DNA of 14,480 nt from Candidatus Cloacimonadota bacterium (GCA_023421135.1 JAEZUG010000085.1:1-14480); one strand, 5' to 3'; positions 6,614 through 14,403 are shown, counted from the first letter of the stretch. Notes: generated by a model not told the origin, from the sequence alone. A program made the numbers and translations.

Positions 6614-7675
6614 ATGCCAAAAGAAATTTACTTACTGGTGGGTGACAACGATTTTTACGGACAGGCTCGTAAGCCTTGGATTTCCGTCGATACAGCGCTT
6701 TTAATCAAGAACCTCAATATGCATGGCTTCACAGTTCACAAACGTGCCTATCACGAGCTGGTGAACAAGCCGGATCTATTGAAAGATTCCATTGTGCTCT
6801 ATAGTTTTAGTCAAAACCACAATCTGCGCGCCTACCTGAAGGATCTGATCTGGCATCTGCGTGAGAACGGCAACCTGATTATCCCGGATTGGGAATTTCT
6901 TCTCTGTCATGAGAATAAAGGATTTCAGGAGATTCTGAAACGGAAGAAGGGGATTGATCGTCCCAAGGGCAGTTACATCGCAAATTTGACAGCGTTAAAG
7001 AGCTATAAGATTCAGTATCCCATAGTCCTGAAGGCTATTGAGGGTTCAAATTCCACCGGTGTGTCGCTGGTGCATAACGAGGAAGAACTGCTGAAGGGGG
7101 TGAAAGAAATGACCCCCAAGCTGCGCTGGAGGATAGCTCTGGATTTGATCCGGAGAAAATACATCCGCCGCGACAAACAGTATCCCGGCTGGCCTATTGA
7201 GCCAAGAGAACAGCACTTTGAACATTATTCCCGCTATGTGGCTCCGCAGCAGCGTTTTGTGCTGCAGGAATTTGTTTCCGGCTTGGATTGTGACTACCGG
7301 GTTCTTGTCTTTTGGGATAAATACTATGTGAGCCGCAGAATGACCAAGAAAGGTGACTGGCGGGCCAGCGGAGCGAAGCTCTTCAGATTCTCCAAAGAAG
7401 TGCCCCGCGAGCTTCTGGACAAAGCTGCTGAAGTTCACAAACTCTTGCCATCACCCATACTGGCAGTTGATCTCGGCTGGAAAGACGGCGTGGTTTATCT
7501 CTTTGAGTTTCAGGCATCTCACATGGGGCTGAACGCTTTGGTGCGCAACAGTGGATACTTCGTGGAAGAGGACGGTAACTGGATCTACAAAGATTATGAT
7601 CTGGGTGTGGAAGAAAATATCGCCCGGGCAGTGGCTCGCTATCTGGAGGAGATGCATCCGGACAGATTGGCATGA
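6614..7675 (+). CDS. ATP-grasp family protein of unknown substrate
   Basis: The 353-residue protein has an ATP-grasp fold. Visible landmarks are PIVLKAIEGSNSTGVSLV (residues 136-153, ATP-binding lysine and glycine-rich loop), FVLQEFVSGLDCDYRVLVF (215-233, linker and acidic segment), SRRMTKKGDWRASG (240-253), and the metal-binding LAVDLGWKDGVVYLFEFQ (283-300). Family members ligate a carboxylate to an amine, thiol or similar group through an acyl-phosphate; RimK-like enzymes are closest in layout. The final E-x-N of most ATP-grasp enzymes reads E298-F-Q300 here. An insertion rich in Arg, Lys and aromatic residues lies at about 166-212. The N-terminal 130 residues form a separate domain I do not recognise. 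The start at 6614 follows AAAGGAAG (6597-6604). It lies 47 bases after tcdA with no terminator between, so it may share the operon. The substrate cannot be told from the sequence. Confidence 0.72.
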   Translation: MPKEIYLLVGDNDFYGQARKPWISVDTALLIKNLNMHGFTVHKRAYHELVNKPDLLKDSIVLYSFSQNHNLRAYLKDLIWHLRENGNLIIPDWEFLLCHENKGFQEILKRKKGIDRPKGSYIANLTALKSYKIQYPIVLKAIEGSNSTGVSLVHNEEELLKGVKEMTPKLRWRIALDLIRRKYIRRDKQYPGWPIEPREQHFEHYSRYVAPQQRFVLQEFVSGLDCDYRVLVFWDKYYVSRRMTKKGDWRASGAKLFRFSKEVPRELLDKAAEVHKLLPSPILAVDLGWKDGVVYLFEFQASHMGLNALVRNSGYFVEEDGNWIYKDYDLGVEENIARAVARYLEEMHPDRLA

Positions 7676-7923
7676 TTTAGAGCACCTGTGCAGTGCTGGT
7701 GAGAGTGTGATGAGTTAGCATCAAAAATCGGTAGTCCAGTAAGGTTCTATATCAGTAACAAGCTAATATAAGACCGTTGCACATGCAGCAAAACCTGGCG
7801 CGCATTAAGTCTATTTACTCTGGTCATCTTTATTGGGAAGACACACAGGCCTGCCCCTACAATTCCTGGTTCATTGTCCACTCTTCTGTTCATCACACCA
7901 CACGCAACTCAAACCCAACTCAT

Positions 7924-7979
7924 ACCCATGTGACACGCATGAGTTTACATGGGTGTCACATGGGTGTCACATGGGTGTC
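7924..7979. repeat. 11-bp tandem repeat x3 with inverted partner
   Basis: Three perfect copies of ACATGGGTGTC lie at 7947-7957, 7958-7968 and 7969-7979. Just upstream, ACCCATGTGACAC (7924-7936) is the exact reverse complement of GTGTCACATGGGT, which occurs in the array at 7953-7965 and again at 7964-7976. A 13-bp perfect hairpin can therefore form in two registers, with a 16- or 27-base loop. Confidence 0.9.
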
Positions 7980-8065
7980 GTATCAGTTAGGAGCAGTAAG
8001 GGTGACCAGAATTATGAGAACTATTCCTGGGTATGGTACAATTATTGCTATTAACAACTAACATA

Positions 8066-8097
8066 CAGGAGTTATAAGGCTCTCCTGCAAGTAGGAG
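8066..8097 (+). promoter_or_regulatory. Leader with competing hairpins around the ribosome binding site
   Basis: AGGAG occurs twice, at 8067-8071 and 8093-8097, within a direct repeat AGGAGTTAT. Between them lies CTCCT at 8082-8086. The CTCCT can pair with the upstream copy (as CAGGAG/CTCCTG, 6 bp, loop 10) or with the downstream copy (5 bp, loop 6). The downstream copy is the ribosome binding site of the gene starting at 8103. The two pairings exclude each other, so the first would free the site and the second would mask it. This is seen directly; regulation is inference. Confidence 0.5.
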
Positions 8098-8102
8098 TTA
8101 TT

Positions 8103-9350
8103 TTGGATGTGAAAGTGGTAGTTCTTTACTATGTTGTGCTCTGTTTGCCGATTGTGGCATTTGCTCAGAGCTATCCCCAGATCTACTATCTGTCAGGCTT
8201 TCGCACAGAAGATTCTGGTGGTTGTAATGGAGGTCCGGATTGGTCTAGCACAGCAACGGCAAGTTTTATCAGCCAATCAACCGACCCACTCAGAATGACA
8301 ACCGTGAACTATGAAAGTGTAGTGAATACTGACAACGGTGCTGATTATTACTTTAATTCATACCCATTCAATGGGGAATTGGATATGTATTCTGATTACT
8401 TTGTCTTAAAGAGTCCAGCTACACTTAGTTCAGGTCAGTTTGATCACCGCATCTCCAAGATAGATTACGATGGTTATTATCTGGAGGAGGTCGTAACCAG
8501 CAGTGTGTCTGGTACACCCATAAAATCTTGTATCAAATACTATTACAACGACTCCATGAAATTGATTCGCACTATGCAGCGTTACGATTACCCATCTCTG
8601 AGGTGGCAAGATCATCAATACATCCTTGATGATCAAGGGCGTAGGATCGAAGAACACGTTTACAGTTCTGTTGATTCTATCATGTGGCAATACCACTCAA
8701 TCCTGAATTACAACTACTCAGATCAGCAAATCGAACAAAATTATCAATTTGAAAAGCATTCGGCATACTCCAGGCTACTGATCCATCAATTGAATGGTTA
8801 TGTACCCGATTATCTGAACGACGATTGGATTCTAAGTTCTATTACGACACGATTTGCCAGTGCTTCTGGTGAGTGGTACGAGCCCAGTACAGAGGTCTTC
8901 TGTTTTATCTTTCAGGGAGATCAGTTGGTACTTTTAAACGATTTTCAAGAAGCACAGGCTGTTTGGGGCAGTGAAGGTTTGCTTTACAGTGTGGCCGGAT
9001 TGGAAGGCGGAGGATGTCCTGCGATCGAACTATTCTACGGAAATACCGGTGAGCTCAATTCCGAAGAAGAGCTGATCCCTTCGCCCACCCAAGTTCGCGT
9101 TAGTCCTAATCCTGTGAGGACAGCAGCCACCCTGAGGCTCGATAAAGCCTGCGGAAGTGCTACGATCATCACCACCTACAATCTCAGAGGACAACTAATC
9201 AAATCTGAGCAGGTTCAAACAATCAGCAGCGAGATACTCTGGCAAGCTATTGATAATCAAGGATGTCGTCTCCCGAATGGACTGTACTTTGTGAAGCTGG
9301 AGAGTCACGATTTCCACCAGTATGTCAGGCTGCTAGTGATGAATCCCTGA
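8103..9350 (+). CDS. Secreted protein with type IX-like C-terminal sorting domain
   Basis: The 415-residue protein begins with a signal peptide: a short charged start, a hydrophobic core (about residues 5-18) and a likely signal peptidase I cut after AFA (19-21), before Gln22. The last 85-90 residues look like a Por secretion tail/FlgD-like beta domain. They contain VRVSPNPVRTAATLRL (331-346), YNLRGQLI (about 359-366) and a closing PNGLYFVKLES strand near the end. Such domains direct export by type IX secretion in Bacteroidota and relatives. The middle is rich in Tyr, Asp, Ser and Asn with repeated Y-x-Y-x strands, loosely like YD/RHS-type beta repeats. I recognise no catalytic motif. It is probably a surface or extracellular protein of unknown function. 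The start is TTG at 8103, 5 bases after AGGAG; a GTG at 8109 is the alternative. It has its own leader and is unlikely to belong to the upstream operon. Confidence 0.78.
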   Translation: MDVKVVVLYYVVLCLPIVAFAQSYPQIYYLSGFRTEDSGGCNGGPDWSSTATASFISQSTDPLRMTTVNYESVVNTDNGADYYFNSYPFNGELDMYSDYFVLKSPATLSSGQFDHRISKIDYDGYYLEEVVTSSVSGTPIKSCIKYYYNDSMKLIRTMQRYDYPSLRWQDHQYILDDQGRRIEEHVYSSVDSIMWQYHSILNYNYSDQQIEQNYQFEKHSAYSRLLIHQLNGYVPDYLNDDWILSSITTRFASASGEWYEPSTEVFCFIFQGDQLVLLNDFQEAQAVWGSEGLLYSVAGLEGGGCPAIELFYGNTGELNSEEELIPSPTQVRVSPNPVRTAATLRLDKACGSATIITTYNLRGQLIKSEQVQTISSEILWQAIDNQGCRLPNGLYFVKLESHDFHQYVRLLVMNP

Positions 9351-9747
9351 TGGCACAAGTTTAGGCTCAATTCATTTCACGGTATTGATTGTTCTGCCCG
9401 ACATCAATGCACTTGTGAAGGGACAGGGGGAACTGCATGGAGGGGATTGAGGGGTGAGGTGGGTTAAGGTGTGGGAAAGTGGGGGTTTATGGAAGGGATC
9501 GTGCAGAATTGGTTGTCAGGAGAAAAAGGGGGTTTTTGGGGGAAAAATGACAAGGGATTCTGCATGGTTTTTGACAAGGGATTCTGCAAGATTGGTAAGT
9601 GTATGGGGTTTAGGGAGGTGCGAGGCTGTGAGAAATGACAAGGGATTTTGCACATTCGTGTAAGGTGTTGGGATTTGTGTAGTTGCTGATCATCGTTTTA
9701 TCCTCTATATATGAAGTTAGCCGTGGTGTGTGGCGTGGGTATTTGAG
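9351..9747. other. 397-base G-rich intergenic region between convergent genes
   Basis: No gene is supported here. Frames of 63-69 codons on both strands exist only because of the biased composition and the repeats. The plus strand from 9421 to 9640 is very rich in G, with runs of 3-5 G at 9426, 9442, 9451, 9461, 9473, 9481, 9495, 9528 and 9538. The minus-strand transcript running out of the tape measure gene would therefore be C-rich and G-poor, the character of a Rho utilisation site. Near the left end, CACAAGT (9354-9360) pairs with ACTTGTG (9411-9417) and ATTGAT (9384-9389) with ATCAAT (9403-9408), forming a nested weak hairpin without a T tract. Confidence 0.6.
9502..9652. repeat. 17-bp motif TGACAANNNATTCTGCA, three direct and one inverted copy
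   Basis: Direct copies lie at 9548-9564 and 9572-9588 (middle bases GGG, identical) and at 9636-9652 (one C-to-T change). An inverted copy lies at 9502-9518 with the middle triplet changed. The inverted copy and the first direct copy form an 8-bp plus 6-bp stem with a 3 by 3 internal loop. Between them is a GGAG tetramer followed by the exact block A5-G5-T5-G5-A5 (9523-9547). Confidence 0.85.
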
Positions 9748-12537
9748 TTAATAGCCTTTGTAGAGTTTTCGTCCGGTTTCGGCGAGTTTGTGGACGGAGA
9801 TGGGGTTGGGGGCGTGGTTGATGATGGTAGGCTGAGCTTTGTAGAGGTCGGCACGGAGGTATCGGACTTCGGAGATGAGCTCTGAGATACCGGGGAAGGC
9901 AGAGGGGGTGACGAGCCCTCCGGCGGCGTAGCGTCCTGGCAGTGATCCAGCGGAGGCGGAGGCGGGGTTTAGGGAATTGATGTAGTTCAAGACAGGGAGA
10001 ATACCTGGGGTGCTGACGGAGCGGGCATTGATGACGTATTCACCATTGGAAGCCAGGATGGGGACGGAATCTGAAGTGCCAGATCCGGGACCTGAGATGA
10101 GCCCACCAGAGGCGAAACCGAGCTTTCCTTTGTAGTTATTGAAGAGCGCTATCATTCCTGCACCTGCAGCGGTGGCTGCGAGGATGGAAAAGGGGGGTGG
10201 AATGAGCTGAGTCCACCACTTCCAGACGTTCCCGATGGCTTCGAAGAGGCCGGAGAAGGCTCCTTTGATGCCGGTGGCGACTGAGGCTATGAGAGCGGAC
10301 TTTTGGACACCGAGAGTGGTGAGTATGGCGGCTTGTTTGGACTTCTCGACGGTGAGTTCTATAGCGAGCTGGGTGAACTTGGATTTGATGTATTCTGATG
10401 CCATAGAGCCTATTGTGGAGAGGAAATTGGACTTCATGGCGTCCCAGATAGAGGCTATGCGCTGGGAACCTGTGAGCGAGACATCGAAGATGGATGACCA
10501 GGCGGTTTCAAAACCTGTAACAAGGGAACCAGTGGTGGCGTTCCAGGCATCCAGGAAGGCAGCGTTATCGGATTTCCACTGGGTAGCAAGGGTTTCGGAG
10601 ATACGAAGCTGGGCGGATTGGAGAGAAGCCAGGGCATTGCGGTATTGGGCGGAATCCTCACCGAAGGCAACCTTGATCTGCTCGGTGTAGTTCCGGAGGT
10701 TCTGAGTAAGCTCATCATAGGTGAGGGCACCAATGGTTTTGAGATCGGCGAGGCGGGCGATTTCCTCGTTGTAGCCATTCAGAATGCGCTGCTGCTGGTC
10801 GCTTTCGAGCTGACGGAGCTTTGCCTCACTCTGCTCAGCCTGGTTGATGAGGCGCTGGGCGTTTTCGAAGAGCTTATTGGTCTTCCAGGCCTCGATTTTC
10901 TCGATGGCTGTGGCGTATTCGGGAGAGGTTTGAGAGTAGGCAGAGCGCGCGAGATCTACAAGGCGGTTGTATTCCATTTCTATGAGTTCGCTCTCTGTGG
11001 CGAGGAACTTGACGAGCTCCTGATGGGCGGTTTCGGCATCTGAGACGACGCTTTCAGTGAGAGGTCCGGAGCCTCCGTCTCCACTTCCGCCGGTACCGCG
11101 TCCTCCACCACCTCCGCCGGTGTTACGGGGGGGAGTGATATCAACAGTATAAATATCCTGGGCGATTTCGAGCATTCTTTGGAATTCTGCTTTTAGGGCA
11201 GTTTCTTGCTGGTTTAAGCGCTGCAATCTATTGAGGATATTGATCTCATCATAACCAGCTTGAGACGTGACCTCAACCGTCTCTCCAGGTCTGCCAATTT
11301 CTAATGAATTGCGCTGTTGGATGCGTGGAGCCCTTCTGGTTCTGCTTTTCGTTCCTGTATCAAACTCAGCAAGAAGGCGGTCAAGCTGCATTTGTTGTTC
11401 CATCTTTTGACGGGCAAGATCAATGATTCTGCTGTTTTGATCTTCCAGAATTGCTTCCTGGATTTTCACGTTGATGTATCTCTGCATATTGGTATGTGCT
11501 GTAGCAATACCCGCTGCGATATCCTGCCAATTCCCTTTTTCAAGGTCGAGTTTGCCAAGGTAGTTCGGGTATTTAGTTAAGAGGGCATCAATAGTGGATT
11601 TGTAGAGATCGTTTTCTATCATACTGCGGTTTTGCTTATGGTGGAGGCGGGTGTAGGTGTTGATGAGGGTTTCGAACTCAACCTGCTGCTCTATTATAGA
11701 GGATTTAGTGGCGTCGAGCCCGGTCTTGGTTCCGGAGAGGGAATTGGCGAGATCACCTATAACACTGGCAGCTTTTGAGACTATGGGAGTGAGGTTTGAG
11801 CCGATTTTGGCGGAGAGGGTTTGGAGGGAATCCTGCATATTGGAGACTGCACCGGCGTAGGATTTGGACATGCGATCTGCGGATCCGGCGATACCGGCGG
11901 CGGGATCGGAGAGGGACTCCAGGAGGGCGGTGCGGAACTCGGGAAGGGTGAGCTTAGTGAGATCGTCTATACCTTTGAAAGACTTGATGAGCTCGAGGAC
12001 GCCACGTTCGCGGAGGATATCGGCTGCTCCGGCACCACCTGCGAAGGCGCGTCCCACGGCCTGGGAGGCTTCCACGACATCCATACCCATATAGGCAGCG
12101 AGATCGGAGACGGACTCCAGAGTGGCTTCAGCATCCATGCCAAAGGCTTTGAGAGAGGCTCCGGCTTCAACAACCTGCTGAAGGGTGGCGGGAGTGCGGG
12201 AGGCAACATCCCGGAACTTGGAGAAGGCGGTGGAGGCAGCCTGGGTGGAGCCGTAGAGGGAGGTGAGGCGGAGCTTGAGCTGTTCGATTTCTGAGGCGGG
12301 CTTGATGATGGCGTTTCCGATTCCCTGGATGACGGAGGTGACGGTGGATACGCCCTGGGCGAAGAGACCAAGCTGCATCATCCCGGACTTGATGGAGCCG
12401 ATGAAGGCTCCCAGGGGACCGGAGGCACCCTTGGTTTCGACTTTGATCTCGTGCTTGATACCAAGCTTTTTGAAGAGGGCATCGAGAGCGGGATCGGGGA
12501 GAAGTTTGGGGTCGATGGTAAGGATTACTTTTTCCAT
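9748..12537 (-). CDS. Phage tail tape measure protein
   Basis: The 929-residue protein sets tail length and is injected or extended during infection in siphoviruses and myoviruses. The N-terminal part (about 75-270) matches the tape-measure N-terminal domain: IIKPASEIEQLKLRL, then FRDVASRTPATLQQVVEA, then GMDAEATLESVSDLAAYMGM, and AVGRAFAGGAGAADILRERG. Long helical, coiled-coil-like segments follow (about 275-465 and 500-700), separated by a Gly-rich linker (about 473-492). A hydrophobic stretch (about 750-800) and a GGLISGPGSGTSDSVP element with SNGEYVINA (812-835), typical of tape measure C-termini, complete it. The start ATG (12535-12537 on the plus strand) has a good AAGGAG site (complement of 12543-12548) 5 bases away. 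Its coding strand is C-rich, unlike the host genes to the left. No tail gene follows downstream (to the left), which is unusual for a complete prophage. Confidence 0.9.
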   Translation of the reverse strand: MEKVILTIDPKLLPDPALDALFKKLGIKHEIKVETKGASGPLGAFIGSIKSGMMQLGLFAQGVSTVTSVIQGIGNAIIKPASEIEQLKLRLTSLYGSTQAASTAFSKFRDVASRTPATLQQVVEAGASLKAFGMDAEATLESVSDLAAYMGMDVVEASQAVGRAFAGGAGAADILRERGVLELIKSFKGIDDLTKLTLPEFRTALLESLSDPAAGIAGSADRMSKSYAGAVSNMQDSLQTLSAKIGSNLTPIVSKAASVIGDLANSLSGTKTGLDATKSSIIEQQVEFETLINTYTRLHHKQNRSMIENDLYKSTIDALLTKYPNYLGKLDLEKGNWQDIAAGIATAHTNMQRYINVKIQEAILEDQNSRIIDLARQKMEQQMQLDRLLAEFDTGTKSRTRRAPRIQQRNSLEIGRPGETVEVTSQAGYDEINILNRLQRLNQQETALKAEFQRMLEIAQDIYTVDITPPRNTGGGGGGRGTGGSGDGGSGPLTESVVSDAETAHQELVKFLATESELIEMEYNRLVDLARSAYSQTSPEYATAIEKIEAWKTNKLFENAQRLINQAEQSEAKLRQLESDQQQRILNGYNEEIARLADLKTIGALTYDELTQNLRNYTEQIKVAFGEDSAQYRNALASLQSAQLRISETLATQWKSDNAAFLDAWNATTGSLVTGFETAWSSIFDVSLTGSQRIASIWDAMKSNFLSTIGSMASEYIKSKFTQLAIELTVEKSKQAAILTTLGVQKSALIASVATGIKGAFSGLFEAIGNVWKWWTQLIPPPFSILAATAAGAGMIALFNNYKGKLGFASGGLISGPGSGTSDSVPILASNGEYVINARSVSTPGILPVLNYINSLNPASASAGSLPGRYAAGGLVTPSAFPGISELISEVRYLRADLYKAQPTIINHAPNPISVHKLAETGRKLYKGY

Positions 12538-12551
12538 GGGGGCTCCTTCGG

Positions 12552-12579
12552 AGAGTTAAGAGTTAAGAGTTAAGAGTTA
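12552..12579. repeat. Heptamer tandem repeat AGAGTTA x4
   Basis: Four perfect copies of AGAGTTA lie a few bases upstream of the tape measure ribosome binding site (on the minus strand) and directly before the palindrome that the group II intron follows. The 7-bp period is the same as in the repeats at 48-174. Confidence 0.93.
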
Positions 12580-12603
12580 GAAGCGTCTGGAAGACGCTTC
12601 CAG
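12580..12603. repeat. Double-hairpin palindrome at the intron insertion point
   Basis: Two overlapping inverted repeats share bases. The first is a 9-bp stem, GAAGCGTCT (12580-12588) with AGACGCTTC (12592-12600), loop GGA. The second is a 7-bp stem, CTGGAAG (12587-12593) with CTTCCAG (12597-12603), loop ACG. They cannot form together on one strand. There is no T tract, so this is not a typical intrinsic terminator as it stands. Confidence 0.85.
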
Positions 12604-13066
12604 TGCGCCTGTGAGCGCTGCATATCAGATCGGTGCAAGTCCGATCCAGAGTATCGTCAAGCTCTGTAGCTGAAGGTAACTGCGTCACCGCGAGGTGGGG
12701 TGGAGAGCAACCGGAAGCGAACGACCAGTCCGTAGGATAACGAACTCGATTCGGCAGGATAAGTTGTCGAGCCTCCTAGAAGAAGGTGAAGACTAAGACC
12801 CCGAAATGGCGCACCGGTGAAGCGGTTGCCTCCCTTGGGGAAGACCTAAGCGGTTGAAGGACGTAAAGGATGAAGCCAGTTTAGGAGCTGTCATGTGGTT
12901 GGAGACGGAATGGTCAGGAAGATAAGCAGCGTAAAGCAGGGAGACCTGCCGATTGACATGAGAGATCGGCAGGAGTCAGAGTGCTCATATTAGTGACGAT
13001 ACCTGGGACAACACAACCCAGGAGGAGCGAAGGGGCACAGGAAAACAGATTTTGAAAGGAGTATCA

Positions 13067-14386
13067 ATGGAAGAACAACGATCGTCAGTGCCGGAAACGG
13101 CTAGACAAGAACGAGAGATCCCAGCTCAATGGGCATGGGTCGAACCAACGGTATGGACTGACAAAATGCTGGCAGCTCTCGAATCGGGAGTTAAAGGTGG
13201 AAAGTGGTTCAGTCTGATTGATAAGGTATGGTATCTGCCAAACCTGGAATCAGCCTGGAAGAAAGTAGCAGCGAACCGTGGCAGTGCAGGTATTGACAAG
13301 ATCAGTATTAAGCACTATCGCAGGCACGCTTCAGAACGTCTGAACCGAACATCCGAACTGCTCAGACTAGACAACTACCGACCCGCTGGAGTAAAGCGAG
13401 TATGGATAGACAAAGCCGGCAGCAAGGACAAACGTCCATTGGGGATACCAACTGTCACGGACAGAGTGGTACAAACCGCACTACGCAATGTCATTGAACC
13501 AATCTTTGAGAAAGACTTCTGCGAATTCAGCTTCGGCTTTCGCCCAGGCAGATCATGCAAACATGCCCTCAAAAGAGTCGATGGACTACTGAAGGCAGGA
13601 GACAAGTATGTGGTCGATGCCGATATCAAGGGGTACTTTGACAATATCCCCCAAGATAAGCTGATGAAGCTTGTAGAAGCCAAAATCTCCGACAGCCGCA
13701 TTCTGGCTCTGCTCAACAAGTATCTCTCACAGAAAGTGATCGATACAGTAGCAAGCTGGACACCGGAAGCCGGAACCCCTCAAGGAGCGGTGATCAGTCC
13801 CCTGCTTGCCAATATCTACCTGGATCCTTTGGACTGGCTGATGGCGAACAAGGGCTACAAGATGACACGTTATGCGGATGACTTCGTGGTGCAATGCAAG
13901 ACAAAAGCTGAAGCACTGCTGGCACTGGAGACGATCCGAAACTGGACTGAGGAAGCAGGGCTTACCCTGCATCCAGTCAAAACTAAGATCGTGGATACCG
14001 ATACGGAAATCTTTGAGTTCCTGGGCTACAAGTTCAAGAATGGGACGAAGTTCCCAACGGACAAGAGTATCAAGAAGCTCAGAGACAGTATCAGGAAACA
14101 GACCAGACGCTGCAATGCCCACAGTTTACAAACCATAATCGCCAGGATAACACCTATCCAGCGAGGCTGGTTTGAATACTTCAAGCATGCCCACAAGAAC
14201 AGCTTCCCCAGTCAGGACGGGTGGATCAGACGCAGACTGCGGAGCATCCTCAAGAAACACGAGAAACGAAGAGGTATAGCTACTGCAGGAATGGATAACC
14301 TCAGATATCCCAATTCCATCTTCGATAGTCATGGGTTCTTCTCAATGGTCAGAGCCCGTGAGGAATTATGCCGGTCTCTTAAATGA
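13067..14386 (+). CDS. ltrA: Group II intron reverse transcriptase/maturase
   Basis: The 439-residue intron-encoded protein binds its own intron RNA, helps it to splice, and copies it into DNA after reverse splicing. The RT fingers and palm run from about residue 50 to 325: LGIPTVTDRVVQTALRNVIE (125-144), FGFRPGRSCKHAL (156-168), VVDADIKGYFDNI (182-194), TPQGAVISPLLANIYLD (237-253), and the catalytic RYADDFV (268-274) with Asp271 and Asp272. The maturase (X) domain covers about 335-435, with the GWFEYFKHAH segment at 367-376. No HNH endonuclease domain follows, so mobility would depend on replication forks or single-stranded target DNA. The ATG at 13067 follows AAAGGAG (13055-13061). A TTG at 13052 in the same frame overlaps that site and is unlikely to be the start. 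No frameshift or broken motif is visible, so it is probably functional. Confidence 0.93.
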   Translation: MEEQRSSVPETARQEREIPAQWAWVEPTVWTDKMLAALESGVKGGKWFSLIDKVWYLPNLESAWKKVAANRGSAGIDKISIKHYRRHASERLNRTSELLRLDNYRPAGVKRVWIDKAGSKDKRPLGIPTVTDRVVQTALRNVIEPIFEKDFCEFSFGFRPGRSCKHALKRVDGLLKAGDKYVVDADIKGYFDNIPQDKLMKLVEAKISDSRILALLNKYLSQKVIDTVASWTPEAGTPQGAVISPLLANIYLDPLDWLMANKGYKMTRYADDFVVQCKTKAEALLALETIRNWTEEAGLTLHPVKTKIVDTDTEIFEFLGYKFKNGTKFPTDKSIKKLRDSIRKQTRRCNAHSLQTIIARITPIQRGWFEYFKHAHKNSFPSQDGWIRRRLRSILKKHEKRRGIATAGMDNLRYPNSIFDSHGFFSMVRAREELCRSLK

Positions 14387-14403
14387 GCAACCTGTTTTCT
14401 GGA

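Larger units (their letters stand above)
7676..8102. other. 427-base intergenic region
   Basis: I see no convincing gene here. A 94-codon plus-strand frame (7777-8061) has no ribosome binding site, no recognisable composition, and runs through the tandem repeat. A small AGCAC/GTGCT hairpin just after the ATP-grasp stop (7681-7697) lacks a T tract, so it is at best a weak terminator. The repeat cluster (7924-7979) and the leader hairpins (8066-8097) are listed separately. TACAAT at 8037-8042 could be a -10 box for the next gene, but no good -35 is seen. Confidence 0.6.

Noticed and set aside
7777..8061. 94-codon plus-strand reading frame, and an overlapping 73-codon frame
   Set aside because: No ribosome binding site, odd composition, and it reads through the 11-bp tandem repeat. 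Two frames are open together, as expected of low-stop noncoding DNA.
9454..9663. Short reading frames on both strands in the G-rich gap
   Set aside because: They arise from the biased base composition and the 17-bp repeats. No start signal or recognisable protein is seen.
10235..12294. Several plus-strand frames of 140-157 codons opposite the tape measure gene
   Set aside because: They are shadows of the C-rich minus-strand gene, with Gly/Glu-rich translations and no family resemblance.
12713..12719. GGAAGCG as the intron's EBS1, complementary to CGCTTCC (12595-12601)
   Set aside because: It lies in a segment resembling a conserved domain I stretch of bacterial group II introns, and the pairing would leave one unpaired base at the splice junction. 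It is probably coincidence; a folded domain I model would decide.
13052..13066. TTG at 13052 as the start of the reverse transcriptase
   Set aside because: This codon lies just before and runs into the AAAGGAG ribosome binding site, which is well placed for the ATG at 13067.
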